From contig CALWLY010000016.1 in NCBI GenBank assembly GCA_944381635.1, positions 17,663-81,662 on the forward strand: a DNA stretch of 64,000 bases, written 5' to 3'. Below, one piece after another: positions 1 to 7,851 of the stretch (its first letter is position 1; each line of letters opens with the position of its first letter). Made by a program: the position numbers and the translations under genes. Under the pieces are notes generated by a model that did not search any database, was not told the DNA's origin, and saw only the letters and a list, made by a program, of their open reading frames with translations. This stretch comes from an uncultured Lachnospiraceae bacterium (GTDB taxonomy: Bacteria > Bacillota > Clostridia > Lachnospirales > Lachnospiraceae).

Positions 1-2
1 AA

Positions 3-74
3 ATCAGAAAAAAGAAAAAAGCAGCAGCAATTCTGGCGGAAGACCTGATGGATCTTGACAAGGATGAAAAATAG
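3..74 (+). CDS. C-terminal end of an unidentified protein upstream of the ABC permease (5' partial)
   Basis: An open frame enters from the left edge and ends at the TAG at 72-74. The visible 23 residues are lysine-rich, then AAAILAEDLMDLDKDEK. The stop lies 17 nt before the permease start, so the two are probably co-transcribed. In MacB-type operons the gene before the permease is usually the ATP-binding subunit or the HlyD-like adaptor; the tail is too short to decide. Function is therefore inferred from position only. Confidence 0.55.
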   Translation: MRKKKKAAAILAEDLMDLDKDEK

Positions 75-91
75 AGTGAGGGATTAACGCG

Positions 92-1486
92 ATGAGATTT
101 TGGGACTTGCTGCGGATGAGCAGCAGCAGCCTTTGGAAGCGGAAAGTACGTACGGTTCTTACGGTATTGGGCGTGGTAATCGGTACGGCATCCATTGTTG
201 TCATGATTTCCCTGGGGCTTGGGCTGAATCGTTCCACCATGGAACAGATGGAATCCTACGGAAGTCTGACAACGATAGAAGTAAATGAGGGAAGCGGCTC
301 TTCCATGTCCTTTGCCGGAGGAGGGATGGCTATTATGACAACCGCTTCTTCCGGGGACGAGGATGTGAAGCGATTGGACGATGAGCTTGTGGAAGCTTTG
401 AAACAGATTCCTCATGTAAAAATGGTATCTCCGACTTTGAGGACCAGCGTGATCATAAAAAGCGGCGTCTATGAAGGGCAGGTATCTGTTACCGGAATGG
501 AACCGGAGTATATGCAGTCGCTGGGAATCGAAGTGGGACAGGGAGAACTGCCGGTGGGCAAAAACGATCTGGAGTTTTTCTATGGGAATCAGGTGCTGAT
601 GGATTTTTATAATTCCAAAACGCAAAGATATCCTTATTATGAAACCGGGGAACTTCCCGACATAGATTTGATGAACAGCCCGCTTTTTGTAATCTTCGAT
701 ACAAACGCTTACTGGAGTTCACAAAGCAGCGGAGAGGAAGGCATTGACGGCGTGACGCCCCAGCCGCCCAAAAAATATATGATAAAAACCTCCGGAATCG
801 CAGCGGGAGGACCGGAGGAATGGAACCAGCATTCCTACAGCGTTTACTGTGATATTGAGCAGTTGAAAACTACGTTAAAGAGAATCTTTAAAAACAAGGC
901 GATTCCCGGTCAGCCTACCACCAAGGTCGGAAAACCGTACAAGGAGATTTTCTATAATCAGATTTTGGTGGATGTGGATGATATCGATTACGTGGCAGAA
1001 GTTCAGACTCAGATCAACAACATGGGATATCAGACTTACAGTAATGCGGAATGGGTGGAGTCCACCCAGCAGCAGTATTCCAATATTCAGGCGATGTTAG
1101 GCGGAATCGGTGCGGTTGCTCTTTTGGTTGCGGCAATCGGCATCACCAACACCATGATGATGTCCATTTATGAACGGACGAAGGAAATCGGTGTCATGAA
1201 AGTGCTTGGCTGCGATATGCGAAACATTCAGTCGCTTTTTCTGATCGAGGCAGCCTACATAGGACTGATCGGCGGACTGATTGGCATCGGTGTCAGCTAT
1301 GGAATTTCAGCAATCATCAACAGGGCAGTTCATGCATCCGGAAATGAAATGAATTTGTCTTACATACCGGGCTGGCTGGTAATAGCAGCGATTATCTTTG
1401 CTATTCTGATCGGCATGATTGCGGGATATTTCCCTTCCAGACGTGCCATGAAACTAAGCCCTCTGGCAGCAATCCGGAATGAATAA
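92..1486 (+). CDS. MacB/FtsX-type ABC transporter permease
   Basis: This is a 464-residue membrane subunit of a MacB-like ABC exporter. One membrane segment lies near residues 19-43 (VRTVLTVLGVVIGTASIVVM), followed by a large extracytoplasmic domain to about residue 335. Three closely packed C-terminal segments follow at about 340-365, 385-410 and 430-452. The typical FtsX-domain signatures are visible: ERTKEIGVMKVLGC after the second segment and YFPSRRAMKLSPLAAIRNE at the end. Such proteins couple ATP hydrolysis by a separate LolD/MacB-like ATPase to export or to mechanical signalling; the ATPase is presumably off the left edge. The substrate cannot be read from sequence. Confidence 0.9.
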   Translation: MRFWDLLRMSSSSLWKRKVRTVLTVLGVVIGTASIVVMISLGLGLNRSTMEQMESYGSLTTIEVNEGSGSSMSFAGGGMAIMTTASSGDEDVKRLDDELVEALKQIPHVKMVSPTLRTSVIIKSGVYEGQVSVTGMEPEYMQSLGIEVGQGELPVGKNDLEFFYGNQVLMDFYNSKTQRYPYYETGELPDIDLMNSPLFVIFDTNAYWSSQSSGEEGIDGVTPQPPKKYMIKTSGIAAGGPEEWNQHSYSVYCDIEQLKTTLKRIFKNKAIPGQPTTKVGKPYKEIFYNQILVDVDDIDYVAEVQTQINNMGYQTYSNAEWVESTQQQYSNIQAMLGGIGAVALLVAAIGITNTMMMSIYERTKEIGVMKVLGCDMRNIQSLFLIEAAYIGLIGGLIGIGVSYGISAIINRAVHASGNEMNLSYIPGWLVIAAIIFAILIGMIAGYFPSRRAMKLSPLAAIRNE

Positions 1487-1496
1487 TGAATAAAAG

Positions 1497-1552
1497 AAAG
1501 GCTATGGCCGCTCCTGCACGAAGAAACATGCGGGAGAGAGCCATAGCCTTTT
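1497..1552. terminator. bidirectional intrinsic terminator between the ABC permease and the LUD gene
   Basis: Arms AAAGGCTATGGC and GCCATAGCCTTT form a long stem with an imperfect inner stem (CTCCTGCA with TGCGGGAG). A T-run follows on the + strand and a T-rich run on the - strand, which suits the convergent genes on either side. Confidence 0.8.
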
Positions 1553-1581
1553 AGTATGCAGCAGCCATATTGGGGATCCTA

Positions 1582-2217
1582 TTAAAATCCCAGGTTTTCT
1601 GCTACCAGGAATACTTTGATGCGTCCTTCGTGGCGGGAATGTCTTGTCACCACCACCTGACAGCACATACAGTCTTTGGAGTGGCATTCCGCGCATTTGC
1701 CGGTGACGCCGCAGGGGGTGCTTGTGTGCAGACGGGCGCCGTTGGCAGGACAGGAAAAAGTGCGGATACGCTCCACCGCGCTTTCGATGGATGCGGTCAG
1801 CTTGTTCATGCCCACGATCATCATGATATGGCGGGGGCCATGAATCAGGCAGGCCAAACGGTTTCCGTTTCCATCTATATTTACCAGTTCGCCGTCATAA
1901 GTAATGGCGTTGCTGCTCATAAAATAATAGTCACTGAGAACGGTTTTAGAGAAAATTTTCCGCTGTTCTTCCGGTGTTTTGGCCACAGAGCGGTCAATGA
2001 GCTGGAAGTTTCCGTCCTTTAAAGCCTGCATCATTCCGCTTTGAGTCAGGGATTCACTGCCTCCCCAGGAGACGATGCTTCCCTCCTCCATCATGGAGAG
2101 AACAGCTTTGACCATGGAGGCGCTGTCCTCAAAGAAATAGCCTTCCATGCCTCTTTTCTCCAGATTTTTGATGATGCCGGGCGCTGCCGCAGCAAAAGCC
2201 TGTTTTTGATAATCCAT
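1582..2217 (-). CDS. LUD-domain (LutB/LutC-related) protein
   Basis: This 211-residue protein matches the LUD family (formerly DUF162), related to the LutC/LutB lactate-utilisation subunits but standing alone. Visible family features are GSIVSWGGSESLTQSG near residues 47-62, the YYFMSSNAIT and GNRLACLIHGPRHIMMIVG stretches, and a C-terminal cysteine cluster (CGVTGKCAECHSKDCMCC, about residues 168-185) that could bind a metal or an Fe-S centre. A good ribosome binding site (AAAGGAG) precedes the ATG. No lutA or lutB partner lies nearby, so a role in lactate oxidation is not supported here; the biochemical function of these stand-alone clostridial members is unknown to me. Confidence 0.82.
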   Translation of the reverse strand: MDYQKQAFAAAAPGIIKNLEKRGMEGYFFEDSASMVKAVLSMMEEGSIVSWGGSESLTQSGMMQALKDGNFQLIDRSVAKTPEEQRKIFSKTVLSDYYFMSSNAITYDGELVNIDGNGNRLACLIHGPRHIMMIVGMNKLTASIESAVERIRTFSCPANGARLHTSTPCGVTGKCAECHSKDCMCCQVVVTRHSRHEGRIKVFLVAENLGF

Positions 2218-2415
2218 AGTGATCTCCTTTCTGTCTTTGCCTGCATCGCTGCCGGAGAAAACACGGCGAACGAAAAAATAGTCCAGCCTTTTAGCTCCCC
2301 TGCATACGATGCGTCCCTTATCTTATATTATCGAAATGGAAATTTCATTACTTTTCTATCTTACACGTAAGCCTTGCAGCTGGCAACCAACGCAGATGGA
2401 ATAGTTTGGAAATTT

Positions 2416-2958
2416 TTAGTTTAGCAATTCAGAAATGTTTATTTCAAAATTGTATATCCCTACAGGTATACTCTGATGAAAGCTATATTGACCAGAGGTT
2501 TCACCGCCTGAAAAATTATAAACGGTTACAGTCTGGGTGGCAGGGTTTACGATCCAGTATTCTCGGACGCCGGCTGTCCGGTACTTAAACAGTTTGATAT
2601 CATAGTCCATTCGTTGGCTGGAAGGGGATACAACTTCTATGATCCAGTCAGGGGCACCATTGCATCCCCGTTCTGTTAGTTTGTTTTGATCACAAATGAC
2701 GCTGATATCCGGTTCCACATAGTTTTTATCGTCTTCATTTAAAAAGACTGCAAATGGGGCTACAAATGGGCGGCAGGAAGCATGATTCTTCCTGATAAAG
2801 TCCTGGATAATGTAGTAAAGGCTGCCGACGATTTCCTGGTGCATGGTACTGGGAGGAGCCATATCATATATATGGCCGTCCACAAGTTCCGCACGTTTTC
2901 CGTCCGGCAAGGAATAAATGTCTTTTAGCGTGTAAATGTGTTCTTTGGGTAATGGCAT
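2416..2958 (-). CDS. Uma2-family (DUF820) PD-(D/E)XK nuclease-fold protein
   Basis: The 180-residue protein has the usual Uma2 layout. It has an N-terminal AELVDGHIYDM stretch with an acidic residue, a central NYVEPDISVI motif, and PDWIIEVVSPSSQ followed by DYDIKLFKYRTAGVREYW, which supplies the E...D...K arrangement of a restriction-endonuclease-like fold. The family is abundant in cyanobacteria and some Firmicutes and is often annotated as Uma2 endonuclease, although activity is proven for few members. It is monocistronic, has a GGAGG ribosome binding site before the ATG, and has no methyltransferase or other restriction partner nearby. Confidence 0.88.
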   Translation of the reverse strand: MPLPKEHIYTLKDIYSLPDGKRAELVDGHIYDMAPPSTMHQEIVGSLYYIIQDFIRKNHASCRPFVAPFAVFLNEDDKNYVEPDISVICDQNKLTERGCNGAPDWIIEVVSPSSQRMDYDIKLFKYRTAGVREYWIVNPATQTVTVYNFSGGETSGQYSFHQSIPVGIYNFEINISELLN

Positions 2959-3415
2959 ATGTTACCTCCTTAAAAAATATACAGACTGTCTGAAGCCAGT
3001 ACAAGGCTTTTAGAACTACACTCGAATAACGAGCTGGTTAAGAGTTTCTTTTTTATTGATAAATATCCATTAAAGAATCCTGGAGCACCTGTGAAAAATT
3101 GATATGATTTTTTTGGTTTAACAATTTATGGGGTAATTCTCCGGGGAATTTGGAAGTGTGATTTTACCAGGTTTAGTTGGATGAATGTAAGAGTATTAAG
3201 AGCCTTTTGCTTTTTTGAATTGCCATCCACCCTCTGAGATTATTTTCTGTTTCCCGGAATTTCATGTCTTTATTTCCATACAATTATATTGTGCGTATAA
3301 TGCGTATAAAAGTCAAGGGGCTTGAATTTTATCATAAAAAAGTTCTGTTTGGTGGTTGAGTTTCTTGATAAAATATGATAGTAAGATAAATAAAAGAAAG
3401 TTCGGGGTAAAAAAT
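2959..3415. other. intergenic stretch with the probable promoter of the RelA-like gene (3273-3301)
   Basis: No ORF with coding character is seen in these 457 bases. A -35-like TTTCCA (3273-3278), a 17-nt spacer and a perfect TATAAT (3296-3301) point rightward toward the RelA-like gene. The rest is A+T-rich and shows no strong hairpin or repeat by eye. Confidence 0.5.
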
Positions 3416-4252
3416 ATGATGAAAAAAGAAGAGTTTTTAAAAACTTACAATATGGAAGAGGAAGATTTCAAGGCGGCCGGAATCCAGTGGGAAGAGTTGG
3501 AAAAAATTTATGAAAACTATGTTTCCATTGAGAAGAAGCTGAGAGAAATCGGGAAAGATTTTGTGGATGATTATCTTTACGATATAGAACGGGCAGGAAT
3601 CCATTCTTACAGATACCGCACGAAGGATCCGGGACATCTCCTGGAAAAGATTATACGCAAAAGAAGGGAAAGACCGGATCGTTTTGGCAGTTTGAATCAT
3701 GAAAACTATTACAAGTTCATGACAGACCTGATTGGAATCCGTGTGTTTTTCCTTTACCGGGAGGACTGGATTTTCTTTCACCGCTATATTACGTCTGTGT
3801 TTGAAAATGATCCCAGTCAGTATGTGGTTCACAGACTGGAAGATTTTGACGAGGACGAATCGCATTATTATATTGCGGAAAGACCCAAGGTATACCGACG
3901 AAACGGCGACAGCCGCATTTATGATGACAGCCTGATTGAAATCCGCTCAGACGGAATTTACCGCTCGCTGCATTATATTATCAAATATAAGGGGTATTAT
4001 GTGGAGATTCAGGGAAGGACGCTGTTTGAGGAAGGGTGGAGTGAAATCGATCACGATATCGTTTATCCCTACTTTAAGGACAATGAAATGCTGAAAGATT
4101 TTTCCACCCTGCTTAATAGACTGTCCGGAATGGCAGATGAGATGAGCTCCTATTTCCGAAGAATGAAGGCGGAAACCATTTTGGTGGAGCAGGCAAAGGA
4201 AGAACTGGAGCTTTTGGAAAAAAGATATCGGGAAGAGGAAGAGAACGATTAA
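3416..4252 (+). CDS. RelA/SpoT synthetase-domain protein (small alarmone synthetase-like)
   Basis: This is a 278-residue protein with a single RelA_SpoT nucleotidyltransferase domain and no HD hydrolase, TGS or ACT domain. Recognisable motifs are DLIGIRV (about residues 104-110), YRSLHY (about 182-187), VEIQGRT (about 196-202) and WSEIDHD (about 208-214). They correspond to the ATP/GTP-binding and catalytic segments of (p)ppGpp synthetases. The helical C-terminus ends in a charged EELELLEKRYREEEE tail. A TTG start at 3356 is possible but adds 20 unconserved residues; the ATG at 3416 follows a GGGG motif by 8-9 nt. Its stop overlaps the stop of the convergent StiP gene. Whether it makes pppGpp or another nucleotide is not readable. 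Confidence 0.82.
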   Translation: MMKKEEFLKTYNMEEEDFKAAGIQWEELEKIYENYVSIEKKLREIGKDFVDDYLYDIERAGIHSYRYRTKDPGHLLEKIIRKRRERPDRFGSLNHENYYKFMTDLIGIRVFFLYREDWIFFHRYITSVFENDPSQYVVHRLEDFDEDESHYYIAERPKVYRRNGDSRIYDDSLIEIRSDGIYRSLHYIIKYKGYYVEIQGRTLFEEGWSEIDHDIVYPYFKDNEMLKDFSTLLNRLSGMADEMSSYFRRMKAETILVEQAKEELELLEKRYREEEEND

Positions 4253-5319
4253 ACATCAGCCATTTTCCGGATAATGCCGCAGGCACGGTAATTTTGCAGA
4301 GGCCATTCCCTGATGGGAACCTGTTTTTCCCGGGCAAGCTGCACCAGATGTGTCAAAAGAGGATCGTTCTCATAGCCGGGACGAAGCAGAAGGCACCATG
4401 GCATGCGGCGCAAAAGGACGCGGGTGGCCTCCCCGATACCGGGCTTTATGAAATTGATATTTGAAATCCCCAGTGATTCCGCAATTTTTTTTACCTCGCA
4501 AAGTCCTGAGAAAGGACCGGGAGTTGTGTCCGGAATGGGCAGCCGGTAGTCAAAATGGGACTCGATGGCGGTAAGAAACTGTTCTGACTGATCTTCCGGG
4601 AGAAGTTCTTCATAAAAGACAGCGCCGTGATAGTCATCGGGGCCGATGATGTCCTTCCGCAAAAAAGTACGGCTGATAAGTCCCGAAACCGTAGAGTTTA
4701 AACAGGAATTGGGGATGAGGATATCCTCATGCGTGCCACACAGATTGGTCAGATTGGCAGGGTCTGAGAGAACAGCCAGTTTGGGAGAAACCTCGGGATA
4801 ATCTCCACAAAGGGCCGCTTCCAGTTCTCTCTGGATGGTGCCTTTTCCTATCCACCCGTCTACAAACTGCAGATTCTGGGGCAGATGCTTTGACAGAATC
4901 GTATTCATGGCGTTTTTGTCTATTCCCTTGTCGCGTATAATGGAGAGAGAGTAATGAAAGACAGGCTTTTCATACTTTCGTTCCAGGTAACGTTTTAAAA
5001 GAATTCCTATCGGTATGCCTGCTCTGGCAAGAGAGACAAGAACAATCTCACTGCCGGAGCGGGCATAAATTTTTTCTGCGGCGATCGCTGTCGCGTCCGC
5101 CGTTGCTTTGGCATAGGCGGAAAGAGCGAAGAAATAGGCATCCATATAGGCCGGGGAAGGTTTATACTCCAACGGAAGCATTTCACTGTAAGAAACCCCG
5201 GCCTGAATCAAAGCTTCCCGTTCCTTTGTGCTAAGAGGAGTTACCAGGCCGGTAATGTCTTTTAACAGTAAAGTCACATCCTTATTTTGATAGGTGCTTC
5301 TCATGGTTTTAGTGCTCAT
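4249..5319 (-). CDS. StiP-family predicted cysteine protease with C-terminal PELOTA RNA-binding domain (Ter module)
   Basis: The 356-residue protein matches the StiP family found in Ter-type stress operons. The N-terminal two thirds contain VLVSLARAGIPIGILLKRYL and FHYSLSIIRDKGID, typical of that family. The last 75 residues (SLGISNINFIKPGIGEATRV onward to RACGIIRKM) resemble a PELOTA RNA-binding domain. Published genome analysis of Ter systems predicts a protease linked to RNA recognition; activity is unproven. An ATG at 5373 would add 18 residues encoded largely by a dispersed repeat (5346-5411), so the ATG at 5319 is preferred. It lies last in a leftward operon after the PRTase-TRSP and CitE-like genes. 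Confidence 0.85.
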   Translation of the reverse strand: MSTKTMRSTYQNKDVTLLLKDITGLVTPLSTKEREALIQAGVSYSEMLPLEYKPSPAYMDAYFFALSAYAKATADATAIAAEKIYARSGSEIVLVSLARAGIPIGILLKRYLERKYEKPVFHYSLSIIRDKGIDKNAMNTILSKHLPQNLQFVDGWIGKGTIQRELEAALCGDYPEVSPKLAVLSDPANLTNLCGTHEDILIPNSCLNSTVSGLISRTFLRKDIIGPDDYHGAVFYEELLPEDQSEQFLTAIESHFDYRLPIPDTTPGPFSGLCEVKKIAESLGISNINFIKPGIGEATRVLLRRMPWCLLLRPGYENDPLLTHLVQLAREKQVPIREWPLQNYRACGIIRKMADV

Positions 5320-5345
5320 AAAAGTTTTGTCCTGATCCTTTCCTG

Positions 5346-5411
5346 GCGTCGGTGTACAGGGGGACAATGACAATACGCCTCAGTCCTGTAAATTCGCCTG
5401 TACACCGACGC
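5346..5411. repeat. dispersed palindromic repeat, copy 1
   Basis: The outer arms GCGTCGGTGTACAG (from 5346) and CTGTACACCGACGC (to 5411) are exact complements. The loop carries GGGGGACAAT and ATACGCCTCAG. A second copy in inverted orientation lies at 51486-51533, 46 kb away, with the same arms and loop words, so this is a mobile or recurrent element and not a random hairpin. It sits in the gap between the StiP and PRTase genes. Confidence 0.75.
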
Positions 5412-5418
5412 TAATGTG

Positions 5419-6597
5419 TTATTTTGTCCAGAAAATTTCCGTGAAGGAAGGAACGCCATAGGATGAAAAAACAGAGGCAAGAACAGAGCCGGCGTTGGTG
5501 TGCACCGGGCTGTCAGTCAGCACGAAAACGGCGTCATAGCTGTCCGGATTGTAAAGATAGGTGGTGCGTTCTTTGTCATAAAAACTTTCCAGGCGAATAC
5601 GGCAGTGAAGAGGATAATCCTCTTTAGGGCTCGGAAGGATCGGGCTTCTGGTGGTAGCGTGAAAGAAAACGCGGTGTCCGGTGTGTTCCTGCAGATAACG
5701 TCCCCAGTAAAGGCCCGGATACATGCATTCTTCCGTGCCGAGAATGAGAATTTTTTTGGAGGACAAAGTTTTCCTATCCTTCTCTTTTTCACTGTTTGAG
5801 TTATCAGAAAGAGCAAAGCGTTCCGTAAGCTCTTTCGCCAGGGCAAGACAGTGACAGTCGTAATCTTTCATAAAAACTCCCAGCCGTGGATCCAGACAGC
5901 CGCCCAGTGTGGCTTCCTGCACAGCTGCTTTGGGAAAGTCTGCGCCGGAAGGGTCATCGATGCGAAGGCTTTCCGGATAGGAAAAGCCGGACAGAAAGCT
6001 GTCATACTGGCAGGACGGAACACGGACCAGATAATAGCAGGGAATGTCTCTTTCTTTCAGGTTTTCTATTTTTTCTTCCTCCATGCCGTTTAGCAGGGAG
6101 GCAATACCGAAACGCAGCGAAAGGGCGGGGTAAGTTTTTTCCATGACAGCGATAATGTTTTCAATGGTTTTGCCGGTAGTCACCTCATCCTCAGCAAACA
6201 GGATGCGCATCCCTTTTTTCAGATGGGCATCCAGAAAACTTTTGTCCATTTTCTGCTCTGTGGCATGGCTGTGCTCCTCGGAAAAATAAAGCCATTCTCT
6301 GTCCGGATAATATTCCCGGGTCGTGTTGATGTAAAAGGTGTCAAAAGGAGCCAGAGCGGAAAGGGCGGCGCCTATGGCTGTGGCGGTTTCCGCAAAACCT
6401 ACGATCAGCATAGGCTCTTCTGTTTTTTGTGCAAAAACTTTATCTGCCAACGCCGAAAACAGGCGAAAGCATTCTGACGGTGAGGCGGGAATGTGTTTTC
6501 CCTGCAGAGGATTTACCAGCAAAAAAGGCCGTTTGCTGTTGTTGTCTCTTTTGGCAATTCTTACCAGATCTTCAAAATGATAAGCAGAATAATTCAT
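5419..6597 (-). CDS. phosphoribosyltransferase-TRSP fusion protein (Ter biosynthetic module)
   Basis: This 392-residue protein combines an N-terminal phosphoribosyltransferase domain with a C-terminal TRSP domain, an arrangement known from Ter-associated operons. The PRPP-binding signature ILFAEDEVTTGKT occurs near residues 131-143, preceded by LIVGFAETATAIG. The name-giving TTRSP motif lies in HATTRSPILPS in the C-terminal third. The family is predicted to build or modify a nucleoside-like metabolite together with the neighbouring lyase, ATP-grasp and HAD enzymes. Its start codon overlaps the stop of the upstream CitE-like gene (ATGA), which implies translational coupling. Confidence 0.88.
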   Translation of the reverse strand: MNYSAYHFEDLVRIAKRDNNSKRPFLLVNPLQGKHIPASPSECFRLFSALADKVFAQKTEEPMLIVGFAETATAIGAALSALAPFDTFYINTTREYYPDREWLYFSEEHSHATEQKMDKSFLDAHLKKGMRILFAEDEVTTGKTIENIIAVMEKTYPALSLRFGIASLLNGMEEEKIENLKERDIPCYYLVRVPSCQYDSFLSGFSYPESLRIDDPSGADFPKAAVQEATLGGCLDPRLGVFMKDYDCHCLALAKELTERFALSDNSNSEKEKDRKTLSSKKILILGTEECMYPGLYWGRYLQEHTGHRVFFHATTRSPILPSPKEDYPLHCRIRLESFYDKERTTYLYNPDSYDAVFVLTDSPVHTNAGSVLASVFSSYGVPSFTEIFWTK

Positions 6598-7634
6598 GAT
6601 TCGCGTACTCCATATAAATAAGCTAATAAAATCTGTTTTTTTGCCCAGTTGGTGTGGGTCTTTATTTCGTTCATGCGGGTGCCGGCGCTGCTCTTAGCCA
6701 CCTGGGAATCATTTATGGAAGCATTGAGTATATGTCTGGCATCTTCCAGGTCATGGCGGCTCACTTTCAGAGCGCTCTGCACGACTGGTATTTGGTTGGG
6801 ATGAATGACCGTTTTGCCGATAAAACCGTTCAGTGTGTCTATGCGAAGTTCCCGTCTCAACCCTTTTTCCCAGAGATGGTGCGGATCGTCAAAATATTCC
6901 CAGACAGGACCGGAAATGACAAAGTCCTGATGAAAAACTGTGACAATATCATTTAAAATCCGGGCAACGGGACCGATATCGTAGATTGTTTCCGTCACGT
7001 TTCTGCGCAGACCGAAAGCATGGCACAGATCGTTTCCTCCCACACGCACATTCAGCACATATTTTTTGCAGGAAAGAAGGAAATCTCTGGTATCCTCCAA
7101 AAAGGCAGCACGCCCGGATAAAGAGATCAAATCCCGGCTTTCCAGAATCGGCATAAAGTAAACCGGATTTTTGGACACTTCATTTATTTTTTGTATGTGA
7201 GAGACAGCTTCTGCCGAATTGGCAGGAGAAAATTTGGGAAGAAGGAAACCGGTCAGGATATCGGCAGAGTTTCCGAGAGCGTGATAGAGCTTGAGAATCT
7301 GGTCAGCATGACGGACGCGTATAAATATGTTGGGAAGATAAGGGATGGTTTCCCGATTCTGATAGAGTTTTTTCAGAAGGGAAATAATATTGCGTTCTCC
7401 CGCAGCTACAGCGGAATCTGCAATGGAATCTTCCAGGCAAAGGGCAAGGGAATAGGGAGAGCCCCACTCATTATTCAGCAGCTTGGAATAAATTTTGAAA
7501 TTGGTAGCAGGCGAATAAAGAAGCGGTCCCACTGCGTAGGCATTTACAAAAGCTGATGCCAGCACCTGATCAAGGGCGTCATGAAAACCGTTTTTCTGGT
7601 TCAAATGATTCATGAATTGATTGGGAATAGCCAT
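6594..7634 (-). CDS. HpcH/HpaI aldolase / citrate-lyase-like TIM-barrel lyase (Ter module)
   Basis: The 346-residue protein resembles the C-C bond lyase (CitE-like TIM barrel) of Ter operons. Family-like segments include SLALCLEDSIADSAV, FIRVRHADQI, GFLLPKFSP, VYFMPILESRDLI, LNVRVGGNDLCHAFGLRR and GFIGKTVIHPNQI, which hold the acidic and arginine residues used for Mg2+ and acyl-substrate binding in this superfamily. Three in-frame ATGs exist. AAAGGA lies about 8 nt before the one at 7634, so that start is chosen over 7640 and 7667. It is first in the leftward three-gene operon and overlaps the PRTase start by 4 bases. Confidence 0.85.
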   Translation of the reverse strand: MAIPNQFMNHLNQKNGFHDALDQVLASAFVNAYAVGPLLYSPATNFKIYSKLLNNEWGSPYSLALCLEDSIADSAVAAGERNIISLLKKLYQNRETIPYLPNIFIRVRHADQILKLYHALGNSADILTGFLLPKFSPANSAEAVSHIQKINEVSKNPVYFMPILESRDLISLSGRAAFLEDTRDFLLSCKKYVLNVRVGGNDLCHAFGLRRNVTETIYDIGPVARILNDIVTVFHQDFVISGPVWEYFDDPHHLWEKGLRRELRIDTLNGFIGKTVIHPNQIPVVQSALKVSRHDLEDARHILNASINDSQVAKSSAGTRMNEIKTHTNWAKKQILLAYLYGVRES

Positions 7635-7679
7635 AGTCATGTTCCTTTCGCTGTCTTTTTTACACAAATATTAACTTTC

Positions 7680-7708
7680 ATTTTAGCACACAGGAGAAAA
7701 AAAGTAAA
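7680..7708 (-). promoter_or_regulatory. probable promoter of the leftward Ter operon
   Basis: On the minus strand TTTACT (7708-7703), a 17-nt spacer and TAAAAT (7685-7680) form a reasonable vegetative promoter about 45 nt before the CitE-like gene. It is inferred from motif match and spacing only. Confidence 0.5.
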
Positions 7709-7851
7709 ACAGGAGGAGGCCGGAAAAGTGTCGGTAACAGGCGGGAATTTTCGTGAAAAAAATGTACATGGATGAATGGAAATAAATATTGTATAATTCA
7801 AGGAAAGAAAGGATCACAGGACAGAAAGAAAAGGCATGCGGAGGTGAAAAA

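Noticed and set aside
5320..5373. N-terminal extension of the StiP protein
   Set aside because: The extra 18 codons overlap a dispersed palindromic repeat, and the ATG at 5319 gives a family-like start.
7789..7851. Upstream TTG start of the protease gene
   Set aside because: The codon overlaps a TATAAT box, and GGAGG is correctly placed for the TTG at 7852.
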